Source: Paractinoplanes toevensis
GTDB lineage: Bacteria; Actinomycetota; Actinomycetes; Mycobacteriales; Micromonosporaceae
Direction: 5' to 3'
Assembly: GCF_018332695.1 (NCBI RefSeq)
Contig: NZ_BOQN01000022.1
Coordinates: 86,244 to 150,243 of the forward strand
Length of the DNA: 64,000 bases
The stretch's first letter is position 1, and each line of letters begins with the position of its first letter. The notes beneath the pieces are model-generated. The model was not told where the DNA came from. It saw only the letters and a program-made list of their open reading frames with translations, and did not search any database. The translations under genes were made by a program, and so were the position numbers. Shown one piece after another: positions 9,160-17,188 of the stretch.

Positions 9160-10227
9160 GTGAACCGCAGAATTCTGGTCAGTCTGGCGGTCGTCACGAC
9201 GCTCGGTGCCTCGTCTTCCATGGCGGCGTGCAATCGTGACTCGCCGGCGGCCGATGGCGCCGGCGCCGCCGCCCCCGTGGTCGGCGTGGACTATCCGAGG
9301 TCCGACACCGACTTCTGGAACTCCTACATCAAGTACGTTCCCCGGTCCGCCCAGGAGCTCGGCGTCCAGCTCAAGACCACGAACTCGCAGAACGACGTGG
9401 CCACGCTGATCTCCAACGTGCAGACGTTCGTGAGCCAGGGCGTCAAGGGCGTGGTGATGGCCCCGCAGGACACCGCCGCCATCGCACCGACTCTCCAGCA
9501 ACTCGCCACCAAGAAGGTTCCGGTCGTCACCATCGACACCCGACCCGACACCGAATCGGTCTACATGGTCGTGCGGGCCGACAACCGCGCGTACGGCGTG
9601 AAGGCCTGCCAGTTCCTGGGTACCAAGCTCGCCGGCAAGGGCAAGGTGGTCATGCTCCAGGGCGATCTCGCGTCGATCAACGGCCGGGACCGCACCGAGG
9701 CCTTCAACGACTGCATGAAGAAGAACTTCCCCGGCATCACGGTCTTCGGCGAGGTGACCGACTGGAAGGGCGACGTCGCGGCGTCCAAGCTGCAGACGCG
9801 CCTGGCTTCCGACCCGGACGTCAAGGGCGTCTACATGGAGTCGTCCTTCGCGCTCTCCGGCACCAAGCAGGTGCTCAGGCAGAAGGGCCGGCTGGTGCCC
9901 CCGAGCGACCCGAAGCACGTCTTCATCGTCTCCAACGACGGAATCCCCGAGGAGCTCAAGGACATCAAGGCCGGCCTGATCGACGCGACGGTCAGCCAGC
10001 CAGCCGACCAGTACGCGAAGTACGGCCTCTTCTACGTCAAGGCCGCCATCGACGGCAAGACCTTCCAGCTCGGGCCGACCGACCATGACAGCACGATCAT
10101 CAAGGTGCGCGACGGCGTGCTCGAGGATCAGCTCTCCGCGCCCCTGGTCACCGCGGACGGCGCGACGATCGGCGGTGAGAAGACGGCGAAGTACGACGAC
10201 ACGTCGCTGTGGGGCAACAACTCATGA
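9160..10227 (+). CDS. Sugar ABC transporter substrate-binding lipoprotein (ribose/CUT2 type)
   Basis: A 355-residue periplasmic-binding-protein-family protein. The GTG at 9160 is chosen because AGGGAAGGA lies at 9147-9153 just upstream and because a signal sequence follows (NRRILVSLAVVTTLGASSSM) with a lipobox-like MAAC; the open frame upstream to 9064 is an arginine-rich artefact. The mature protein has the VGVDYP start, a VKGVVMAPQDTAAIAPTLQQ strand and IVSNDGIPEEL, all typical of type-I sugar binders that feed RbsAC-like transporters. It should be anchored outside the membrane and deliver a mono- or disaccharide. First gene of a three-gene operon (ATGA overlap with the next). The linked fuconate dehydratase relic suggests fucose or a similar sugar. 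Confidence 0.9.
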   Translation: MNRRILVSLAVVTTLGASSSMAACNRDSPAADGAGAAAPVVGVDYPRSDTDFWNSYIKYVPRSAQELGVQLKTTNSQNDVATLISNVQTFVSQGVKGVVMAPQDTAAIAPTLQQLATKKVPVVTIDTRPDTESVYMVVRADNRAYGVKACQFLGTKLAGKGKVVMLQGDLASINGRDRTEAFNDCMKKNFPGITVFGEVTDWKGDVAASKLQTRLASDPDVKGVYMESSFALSGTKQVLRQKGRLVPPSDPKHVFIVSNDGIPEELKDIKAGLIDATVSQPADQYAKYGLFYVKAAIDGKTFQLGPTDHDSTIIKVRDGVLEDQLSAPLVTADGATIGGEKTAKYDDTSLWGNNS

Positions 10228-11738
10228 CGAACGAGGAACAGGCCACAGTCGTCGAGGCCACCGGGATCTGCAAACGCTTCGGGCCCACCGTCGCGCTCGA
10301 CCGCGCCGGGATCGCGGTGCGAGTCGGCGAGACCCACGCGCTCGTCGGCCGCAACGGCGCCGGTAAATCGACGCTGGTCAGCCTGCTGACCGGATTGCAG
10401 GCGCCGGACACCGGCCGGATCACCTTCGCCGGCCGGCCGGCCCCGCCGCTCGGTGACCGGGACGCCTGGCGGCGGCAGGTGGCATGCGTCTACCAGAAGT
10501 CCACGATCATCCCGACCCTGACCGTCGCGGAGAACCTGTTCCTCAACCGGCACGACCGCGGCGCCGGAGGGCTCATCCGGTGGGGCGCGTTGCGCCGCTC
10601 CGCACGCGAGCTGCTGGCGACCTGGTCGGTGGAGGTGGACGTGGACCGGCCGGCGTCGGAGCTCACCGTCGAGCAGCGACAGTTCGTCGAGATCGCCCGC
10701 GCGCTGTCGTTCGGGGCCCGCTTCATCATCCTCGACGAGCCGACCGCCCAGCTCGACGGCACCGGCATCACCCGGCTCTTCGACCGCATCGCCGCTCTGC
10801 GCGCCCAGGGCGTGACCTTCCTGTTCATCAGCCACCACCTGCAGGAGATCGAGGAGATCTGCGACGTGGTGACCGTCTTCCGGGACGCCCGGCACATCGT
10901 CACCGCCCCCGTGGCCGAACTCGACCGCGGGGCCATCGTGGCCGCGATGACCGGTGAGGACATCAGCCTCACCGGCGACACGCACCGGGCGCCACCGGCC
11001 ACCGACGCCGCCGTCCGTGTCGTCGTCCGGGATCTGGTGACCGCCTCGGGCGCTCAAGCATCGTTCGAGGCCCGCGCCGGCGAGGTGATCGGGCTCGCCG
11101 GCGGGGGCGCCAGCGGCAAGTTCGAGGTGGCCGAGGCCGTGGTGGGCCTGGCCAGGCCGACCGCGGGGACGGTCACCGTCGACGGCCGTACGCTGCGGCG
11201 AGGCAGCGTGCCGGACGCGCTCGCCGCCGGTGTGGGTCTCGTCCCGCAGGACCGGCACCGGCAGGGCCTGGTGCCACTGCTGTCCGTCGCCGAGAACGTC
11301 ACCATGACCGTCCCCGACCGGATCGGCCGGCGCGGTCTCCTCTCGCCGGCACGCCGCGACGCCTTCGCCCGCCGGTTCATCACGGACCTCGCCATCAAGG
11401 CGTCGGGCCCGCAAGTGCCCGTCTCCGACCTCTCCGGAGGCAACCAGCAGAAGGTCGTCATGGCCCGCGCCCTAGCCGGTGACCCCAAGCTGCTGGTCCT
11501 CATCACCCCGACCGCCGGCGTGGACGTGCGCTCCAAGCAGACCCTGCTCGGCGTGGTCGAGCAGGTGCGCGGGCGCGGCAGTGTCGTGCTGGTCGTCTCC
11601 GACGAGCTCGACGACCTGCGCGTCTGCGATCGGGTCCTGGTGATGGTCCGCGGCCGCGTCGTTCGCGACATACCGTCCGGCTGGCGGGACAACGACCTGG
11701 TAGCCGCCATGGAAGGGGTCGATCTCGACCATGTCTGA
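10224..11738 (+). CDS. Sugar ABC transporter ATP-binding protein (RbsA type, two NBDs)
   Basis: 504 residues with two nucleotide-binding halves, as in CUT2 ATPases. NBD1 is complete: Walker A GRNGAGKST (42-50), signature-like ELTVEQRQFVEIARAL and Walker B FIILDEPTAQLD. NBD2 has a degenerate Walker A (GGGASGKFE) as is usual in this family, and a good LSGGNQQKV signature. Its Walker B reads LVLITPTAGVD, so both the magnesium aspartate and the catalytic glutamate are replaced. NBD2 is thus more degenerate than in most relatives, but one functional site can suffice. I take the ATG at 10224, which overlaps the stop of the binding-protein gene (ATGA), rather than the one at 10209. Confidence 0.9.
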   Translation: MTNEEQATVVEATGICKRFGPTVALDRAGIAVRVGETHALVGRNGAGKSTLVSLLTGLQAPDTGRITFAGRPAPPLGDRDAWRRQVACVYQKSTIIPTLTVAENLFLNRHDRGAGGLIRWGALRRSARELLATWSVEVDVDRPASELTVEQRQFVEIARALSFGARFIILDEPTAQLDGTGITRLFDRIAALRAQGVTFLFISHHLQEIEEICDVVTVFRDARHIVTAPVAELDRGAIVAAMTGEDISLTGDTHRAPPATDAAVRVVVRDLVTASGAQASFEARAGEVIGLAGGGASGKFEVAEAVVGLARPTAGTVTVDGRTLRRGSVPDALAAGVGLVPQDRHRQGLVPLLSVAENVTMTVPDRIGRRGLLSPARRDAFARRFITDLAIKASGPQVPVSDLSGGNQQKVVMARALAGDPKLLVLITPTAGVDVRSKQTLLGVVEQVRGRGSVVLVVSDELDDLRVCDRVLVMVRGRVVRDIPSGWRDNDLVAAMEGVDLDHV

Positions 11739-12768
11739 CACGCTGTCGAGCACCACCGCTCCCGCCGGGGCCCCGGCACCCCCGCCGGTCGCCCGCCGGA
11801 CCGTCGCGCTGGCCCACCTGCGTGATCTCGCACTGGTGCCGGCCATCATCGCCGTCGGCATCGTCGGGTTCATCGTCAGTCCGGTGTTCCTGCAGGCTGA
11901 CAACATCATCAACGTGCTGCAGAGCATGTCGGAGATCGCCATCGTCGTGCTCGCCGAGACCCTCGTGCTGATCACCGGGAAGATGGACCTGTCGCTGGAG
12001 TCGACCTTCGGCCTGGCGCCGGGCATCGCGGCCTGGCTGATCGTCGATCCGGCGGTGACGCACGGCCTCGGCGTGCACGCGGTCCCGGGTGCCCTGGCCG
12101 TCCCGCTGGTGCTCCTGGCCGGCGCCCTGATCGGCGCGTTCAACGGCTTGCTGATCGTGCGCTTCGGGCTCAACGGCTTCATCGTCACGCTGGGCATGCT
12201 CATCGTCCTGCGCGGCCTGCTCACCGGCATCTCCGGCGGCAAGACCTTCTTCGCCCTGCCGGGGTCCATGACCTACCTCGGCTCCACTTCGTGGCTGGGC
12301 GTGCCCGCGTCGATCTGGATCACCCTGGCCCTGTTCGCCGTGGCCGTCGTGGTCCTCGGCTACACCCGGGCCGGCCGTTCGCTGTACGCGATCGGCGGCA
12401 ACGTCGACGCCGCCCGGGCGGCCGGCATCCGCACCGACCGGGTCGTGTGGCTCACCCTGATCATCGCCAGCACACTGGCCGCGCTCGCGGGTCTGCTCAT
12501 CAGCGGACGGCTCGCCTCGGTCACGGCGGCGCAGGGCGACGGGGCGATCTTCCAGGTGTTCGCCGCGGCGGTCATCGGCGGAGTCAGCCTCAACGGCGGT
12601 AAGGGCACCGTCTTCGGGGCCTTCACCGGCGTACTCCTGCTTTTCATGATCATTAATGTGCTGACGCTGGCCGGCGTCCCGGCACAGTGGACCAACTTCC
12701 TCAACGGTGCGGTCATCCTCGTCGCGCTGGTCGTCTCCCGGATCACCGGTGGCAAGGCGCAAATCTGA
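11731..12768 (+). CDS. Sugar ABC transporter permease (RbsC type)
   Basis: 345 residues with eight to ten hydrophobic helices and the CUT2 permease motif RFGLNGFIVTLGMLIVLRGL. The later segments YAIGGNVDAARAAGIRTDRV and AAVIGGVSLNGGKGTVFGAF are highly characteristic of RbsC/XylH/AraH-like permeases. The start overlaps the end of the ATPase gene by 8 bp, so the three genes form one translationally coupled transport operon. The protein should form the homodimeric channel. No lesions are seen, so the transporter looks intact even though the linked dehydratase is broken. Confidence 0.92.
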   Translation: MSDTLSSTTAPAGAPAPPPVARRTVALAHLRDLALVPAIIAVGIVGFIVSPVFLQADNIINVLQSMSEIAIVVLAETLVLITGKMDLSLESTFGLAPGIAAWLIVDPAVTHGLGVHAVPGALAVPLVLLAGALIGAFNGLLIVRFGLNGFIVTLGMLIVLRGLLTGISGGKTFFALPGSMTYLGSTSWLGVPASIWITLALFAVAVVVLGYTRAGRSLYAIGGNVDAARAAGIRTDRVVWLTLIIASTLAALAGLLISGRLASVTAAQGDGAIFQVFAAAVIGGVSLNGGKGTVFGAFTGVLLLFMIINVLTLAGVPAQWTNFLNGAVILVALVVSRITGGKAQI

Positions 12769-12779
12769 CCGCTCCCCTA

Positions 12780-12792
12780 CATCTGATGAATC
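12780..12792 (-). promoter_or_regulatory. Inverted copy of the candidate operator (CATCTGATGAATC)
   Basis: Exact reverse complement of the 13 bases at 8989-9001. Here it lies between the permease stop (12768) and the stop codon of the convergent FadR-type regulator gene. The two copies frame the transporter operon precisely. They could be paired operators, the ends of a unit that moved as a block, or chance; see findings. Confidence 0.3.
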
Positions 12793-13537
12793 ATCGTCGC
12801 TCCCGCCGGCGCGGTGCCTCGTCGCCGGCCGGCGGTCGCGGCGCGGCGGCCAGCACCGTACGCAGCCATGACTCCGACGTGTTCACGTGGATCAGCGCGC
12901 TCGCCTGGGCCAGCAGTGGGTCGCGCTCGCGCAGGGCCAGGTAAATCGCCTCGTGCTCGTTGAGCGTGACGTGCGCGGAGCCGCCTTCGATCAGCCCCCG
13001 CCAGACCCGCGCCCGCAGCGTCTGCCCGGACAGGCCGTCGAGCAGGGAGGTCAGCGTCTCGTTACCGGTCACCGCGATGACCGTGCGGTGAAAGGCGGCG
13101 TCGTACCGGATGAGCCGCTCGGCGTCGTCCGCCGCTCCCCGCATCTCCTCGAGGATCTCCCCGAGCCGCTCCACGTCGGCGTCGGTGATGCGCAGGGCGG
13201 CGACACCCGTGGCCACCGGCTCCAGCATTCGGCGTACCTCCATGACCTCCAGCAGGGTGTCGTCGCGAAGCAGCTCGACGGCGACGCCGAGGCCCTCCAG
13301 CAGCAGTCGCGGGGCCAAGCTCGTCACGTAGGTGCCGTCGCCGCGGCGCACGTCGAGCACGCGAGCCGCCTCCAGCACCTTCACCGCCTCGCGAACACCG
13401 CTGCGGGACAGGCCCATCTCCTGCGACAGCTGCTGCTCGGTGGGCAGCCGGGCGCCCGGGGGCAACTCCCCCGACTGGATCAACCCCCGGATCTTCGAGA
13501 TCGCCTCGTCGGTCAGCGCCACCGGATCCTCCCGCAA
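12791..13537 (-). CDS. FadR-family (GntR) transcriptional regulator
   Basis: 248 residues. The N-terminal winged helix reads IRGLIQSGELPPGARLPTEQ followed by QLSQEMGLSRSGVREAVKVL, the standard GntR DNA-binding motif. The C-terminal all-helical FCD domain includes EVMEVRRMLEPVATGVAALR, RYDAAFHRTV and a late LNEHEAIYLAL segment with metal-binding histidines. FCD regulators commonly bind sugar acids or organic acids and repress nearby catabolic genes. It lies convergent to the sugar transporter and is the likely regulator of that operon. The effector could be a fuconate-like sugar acid if the pseudogene reflects the original pathway. Confidence 0.9.
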   Translation of the reverse strand: MREDPVALTDEAISKIRGLIQSGELPPGARLPTEQQLSQEMGLSRSGVREAVKVLEAARVLDVRRGDGTYVTSLAPRLLLEGLGVAVELLRDDTLLEVMEVRRMLEPVATGVAALRITDADVERLGEILEEMRGAADDAERLIRYDAAFHRTVIAVTGNETLTSLLDGLSGQTLRARVWRGLIEGGSAHVTLNEHEAIYLALRERDPLLAQASALIHVNTSESWLRTVLAAAPRPPAGDEAPRRRERR

Positions 13538-13639
13538 GCCATGAGGCCAATCATCTTATCTTTGGGCGCGCTCATCCTCGACAACACGCTGGCCTTCAGA
13601 CAGCGGGCATCGCTGCGGACGAGCAGCGGTCCGCCCCGG

Positions 13640-14092
13640 GCGGACCGCTCGACCTGCCGGAGCGGGCGGCGGCGACGCGCTGGGCCGACGGCCGCACATC
13701 GTGGACGCCGATGTGCTCGTCGAATACCACCATCCGCACTTCGGCCGCTGGCCGGCGGTCACCACCCGCCGCCACGGCGCGGGCCGGGTCACCTGCGTCG
13801 GCACGGTACCCGGACGCGACTTCGCCCAAGCCCTCGCCGCATGGCTCGCGCCGGTGCCGACCGGCGGATGGCGCCACCTCCCGGCCTCCGTCACGGCCAC
13901 CACCGCCACCTCCCGGACGGGCGCCGGGTCCACGTCGTGCACAACTGGAGCTGAGAACCCGTCGCGGTCGAGCCGCCGGCGCCGCTGACCGACGCCCTGA
14001 CCGGCGCCGCGGTCGCACCGGGCACAGCGGTGCACCTCGGCGCGTGGGACGTGCGCGTCTTCGCGTCGGCCGCAACCGAAGCTTCTGGCTGA
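13640..14092 (+). pseudogene. GH42 beta-galactosidase C-terminal remnant
   Basis: Three pieces in different frames join into the C-terminus of a family-42 beta-galactosidase. GGPLDLPERAAATRWADGR (about 13640-13698) is followed after a frame change by DADVLVEYHHPHFGRWPAVT and VGTVPGRDFAQALAAWL. After another frame change (about 13905-13920) comes DGRRVHVVHNWS, then a TGA at 13952 where relatives have a tryptophan codon. The same frame continues EPVAVEPPAPLTDAL and AVHLGAWDVRVFAS to a natural-looking end. So there are two frameshifts and one nonsense change, and the catalytic domain (the first ~450 residues) is gone. It is a dead gene. Confidence 0.75.
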
Positions 14093-14102
14093 CCCGCCGC
14101 GG

Positions 14103-14486
14103 GTGAATCGCGGATCAACGAAGCCTCAGGTGAGCAATTTCCCGCTCGCGCTGGACATCCTCGGCGGCGCGCTGGCCTTGGTGGTGACGACGGGCGAGCC
14201 GCTCAAGGCCGGAGCGCGGGCGGTGAGCACGCAACTGGGCGCCGGCGTACTGTTCGGCATCGGTAATCTGCTGCAGCTCACGCTGCCGGGCCGGGCCGGT
14301 ACCGGGCCCGGCTTCACCATCGCCCAGCTCAGTCTCGCCGTGAACGCCGCGATCGGCATCTGCGTGTTCCAGATCCCACCACCGGGCACGCGCAAGGCGC
14401 GCCGGGTGCTCGCCGGAATAGTGATTGCCGGCATCGCCGGCTGCACCATCGCCGCCAGCTGCGAAAGCCGGCGATCCAGCAGGTGA
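14103..14486 (+). pseudogene. GRP-family sugar transporter C-terminal remnant
   Basis: About 120 residues whose middle matches the C-terminal membrane helices of GRP (GlcU/RbsU-like) sugar uptake permeases: AVSTQLGAGVLFGIGNLLQL, GPGFTIAQLSLAVNAAIGI, then the conserved cytosolic-end motif PPPGTRKARRVLAGIV. Full proteins have about 290-300 residues and ten helices; only the last three or four remain. No start with a good ribosome binding site is visible. It lies 10 bp after the GH42 remnant on the same strand, so the two may be pieces of one lost galactoside-use cluster. Confidence 0.6.
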
Positions 14487-14573
14487 CTGCCCGGGCGATG
14501 GCGACACAGAGACACGCCCGGGTGCTGCCGGCACCCGAGCGTGAGTCCCTCGTCCCGCTGTTCGCCGGGAAGG

Positions 14574-14786
14574 TCACCAGACCACGAGGCCCTCCATGCC
14601 GGAGCCGCACACCGCGGGGATCTGGACGAGCACTTGCCCGGGCACTACTGAGGGCTCGGGTAGTTCCGTCACCCGCAACACCTCGGGCCCGACCCAGTGC
14701 GCTCGCGACCACCGCCAACACTCGTCCACCATGGGCTGTTGCGCCGGGTTCGAAGCCTGGCGAGGCTTCGAACCCGGGCTGATCAA
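14574..14786 (-). pseudogene. MDR (quinone oxidoreductase-like) N-terminal remnant
   Basis: The segment GPEVLRVTELPEPSVVPGQV followed by LVQIPAVCGSGMEG matches the first ~40 residues of medium-chain dehydrogenase/reductases of the quinone oxidoreductase group. It stops at 14574 after fewer than 70 residues, while the family has ~320. The 5' part of the frame is not family-like and overlaps the hairpin that follows the GH59 gene. It is probably a fragment brought in by rearrangement. Confidence 0.5.
14744..14777 (-). terminator. Hairpin after the GH59 operon
   Basis: A perfect 14-bp stem (CCGGGTTCGAAGCC at 14744-14757 pairing with 14764-14777) with loop TGGCGA. It begins 5 bp beyond the stop codon of the GH59 gene. 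There is no clear U-tract, as is common in high-GC actinobacteria. It is well placed to end the three-gene hydrolase transcript. Confidence 0.7.
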
Positions 14787-17179
14787 CGGAGGATGCAGGT
14801 AACGGCTGGTACGGCGTTGGCGGTGTCGTCCTGGCTGGCGAGGAAGCCGTAGGTGGCGGAGCCGCCCGGGGGTAGAACGCCGTTGTAACTGACGTTGGAC
14901 GCCGTCACGGTGGTGCCGCTCTGGGTCAGGTCGGCGTTCCAGGACTGACTGACCCGCTGGCCGTCGGCGAAGGTGAAGTCGGTCCGCCAGCCGGTGGACG
15001 TGGCAACCGCGTTGTTGGTGACGGTGACCTCGCCCTGAAATCCGCCGGTCCAGGTGGAGGTGATCTTGTAGGTGGCGCTGCAGCCACCGGCCGGTGCCGA
15101 CGGGCTCGGCGACGGGCTGACGGTCGGGCTCGGGCTGACGGTCGGGGTCGGGGTGGGCGTCGGGTCGGTCGGCGGCGTCCCGTTGTAGACCTGCAGGTTG
15201 TCGAACTGGGCGGTCTCACCCTGGCTGGTGCCGAAACCGACCTGCCCGGCCCCGAAGGCCGAGTCGGTGACCGTGCCCACCGTGGTGCCGTCGATGACGG
15301 CCGCAATGGTGCTGCCGTTGAAGGTCAGTTTCAGGTTGTGCCAGCGGCCGGTGCCGAGGGCCGCGGTGGTGCCACTGCGCAGGGTGGTGAGCTGGCCGCT
15401 GGTGTTGTTGCGCAGGATCGACCAGGCGCCGGTGTCCTGGGCGCGCAGGAAGTATCCGTTGAACCGGTTGATCGGGTCCAGGTTCGTTGTGCCGACCCGG
15501 CCCTCGAGCTGCGCGTAGCCGGAGTTCTCCAACATGACGTCGGCGGAGAGGGTGTAGTTGTTCCAGTTGAGGTTCCCGCCGTACGTGTTGGGCTCGGACA
15601 GGGTTTTCCAGGTGATCGGCGCCTGGGGCGAGGCCTGCCGCAGGCACATCCCGGAACGGCCGCCGCCGCAGGCAGTCGTCTCGAACGCGCCCTGCATGTC
15701 CTGCAGGTAGCGGGGGAACCGGCCGGCGGCGTACGACTCGAAGTTGTCGGTGTAGGGCAGCGCCAGCGAGCCCTGCCCGGGGCTGGTGGCCGTACCCTTG
15801 CCCTGCCCGGTCGTGGTGGTGACGGTGTATATGGAGCCGGGCTGGACGGTCAGCGAGAAGGTGCCGCTGGACGGGGTGATGTCGGCGCCGCGCACGAAGT
15901 GGTCGGCGGTGTTGCTGGAGTTGAGGTTCGTCCGCCACACGTGGACCGGCCCGGTGGACAGTCCACCACCGACGGTGAAGTTCATCTGCTGGGCGCTGGT
16001 GGCGTCCACGGTTTCGATGACCGTGCTGTAGTCGGTGTTGTTCGGCGACTTGAGTGAGACGTAGCTGCCGTTGTTGCGGTTGCCGCCGATGAGGCCGCTC
16101 GACCGGTCGAGATACTTCCATCCGGGCGCGGTGAACTGGGTGGTGTGTGCCAGGGTCCAGGTGTCCTTGCCGACCGCGTACCAGCCGGACCACGGCTGGT
16201 TGGCCAGGATGAGCCCGACCGTCGCCCACGGGAGGTTCGGCGTGATCGCCGCGATGAGATCCCAGTTGAGGTACGCGGTCATCCGCCCGTCGACGTACCC
16301 CCGGTTGATGCCGCGGGCCAGCGGTTTGGCGCCGTCGTTGTAGTCCTGCGATCCGCCCTCGCTGTTCCAGAGCGTCTCGCCGGAGTTGGTGGCGTTCGCG
16401 GGCACCGTGCAGGTGCTCTGCGCGCTGAGGTAGCCGCAGACGTAGTGTGCCGACAGGACGTCGATCGCCGACTTGAGCGCGTTGTTGTTCACCACCGTGT
16501 TGGCCGGGCTCCAGTCGCCGGGCCAGGAATCACCGTAGATGATCTTCATGGCGCTGTAGCCGTTGCTGTTCAACGCGTTCCGCAGGCTGATCGTCCAGTT
16601 GGCGTCGTACTTCTTCTCGTTCTGCCCGGCGGTCAGGTAATCGATCGTCAGGTTGTGCTGTTTGGCGCAGCCCAGCCAGGACAGCAGATAGTTGATCATG
16701 TCGGTGGACAGGATGTTGCCGTTGCCGATCCAGCCGGGCGCGCCCCACGGCAGGCCCACCAGCTTGATGTTCGGGTTGCGGGCCTTGGCCTGCTCCATGA
16801 TCCACCACTCGTAGCCGCGGTTGCAGTTGAGATCACCGCGGAAGTGCGCGTGGCTGGGCTCGGCGCCGCTGGTCGAGTTGGTGTCGCCGCCGATCTCGAC
16901 CTTCAGGATCTGCAGCGCCGCCCCGTAGTTCGGCTTGAACAGGTAGTCGAGGATCTGGCTGCGCTGCGCCTCGGGATAGTCGAACAGCAGCCGGCTGTTG
17001 CCGCCGCCACCGCTGACCGCGCCGACGCCGTCGAAGGTGCGGCCGCCCGACGATCCGTCGATGGTGACCGCGGTGGCGGCCGCGGCCGGCGCGCTCAACG
17101 CCATCACGCCGCCGGCGGCAAGTAGAAGACCGGCCAGGCCCGTCCCGAGGGTGCGCCGCCCGGGTTTGGGGAACCTCAT
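14783..17179 (-). CDS. Secreted GH59 (galactocerebrosidase-like) glycosidase with C-terminal CBM2
   Basis: 798 residues. A signal peptide (residues 1-35, ending SAPAAAA) is followed by a domain strongly like animal galactosylceramidase: GVGAVSGGGGNSRLLFDYPE, RSQILDYLFKPNYGAALQIL, KVEIGGDTNS and LVGLPWGAPGW. The acid/base is E188 in GQNEKKY and the nucleophile is E274 in LWNSEGGS, at the spacing of human GALC. A lectin-like domain (about 480-665, ending FDNLQVYN), a PT/PS linker and a CBM2 (about 690-798) follow. CBM2 modules bind cellulose, xylan or chitin, so the enzyme acts outside on plant material. It probably cleaves beta-galactosyl units of arabinogalactan rather than lipids; this is inference. 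Third gene of the operon, 9 bp after the GH141-like gene. Confidence 0.85.
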   Translation of the reverse strand: MRFPKPGRRTLGTGLAGLLLAAGGVMALSAPAAAATAVTIDGSSGGRTFDGVGAVSGGGGNSRLLFDYPEAQRSQILDYLFKPNYGAALQILKVEIGGDTNSTSGAEPSHAHFRGDLNCNRGYEWWIMEQAKARNPNIKLVGLPWGAPGWIGNGNILSTDMINYLLSWLGCAKQHNLTIDYLTAGQNEKKYDANWTISLRNALNSNGYSAMKIIYGDSWPGDWSPANTVVNNNALKSAIDVLSAHYVCGYLSAQSTCTVPANATNSGETLWNSEGGSQDYNDGAKPLARGINRGYVDGRMTAYLNWDLIAAITPNLPWATVGLILANQPWSGWYAVGKDTWTLAHTTQFTAPGWKYLDRSSGLIGGNRNNGSYVSLKSPNNTDYSTVIETVDATSAQQMNFTVGGGLSTGPVHVWRTNLNSSNTADHFVRGADITPSSGTFSLTVQPGSIYTVTTTTGQGKGTATSPGQGSLALPYTDNFESYAAGRFPRYLQDMQGAFETTACGGGRSGMCLRQASPQAPITWKTLSEPNTYGGNLNWNNYTLSADVMLENSGYAQLEGRVGTTNLDPINRFNGYFLRAQDTGAWSILRNNTSGQLTTLRSGTTAALGTGRWHNLKLTFNGSTIAAVIDGTTVGTVTDSAFGAGQVGFGTSQGETAQFDNLQVYNGTPPTDPTPTPTPTVSPSPTVSPSPSPSAPAGGCSATYKITSTWTGGFQGEVTVTNNAVATSTGWRTDFTFADGQRVSQSWNADLTQSGTTVTASNVSYNGVLPPGGSATYGFLASQDDTANAVPAVTCILR

Positions 17180-17188
17180 GAAAAGCTC

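Noticed and set aside
9160..12768. Xylose- or ribose-specific transporter assignment
   Set aside because: CUT2 families cannot be assigned to a sugar by sequence alone; only the neighbouring fuconate dehydratase relic gives a hint.
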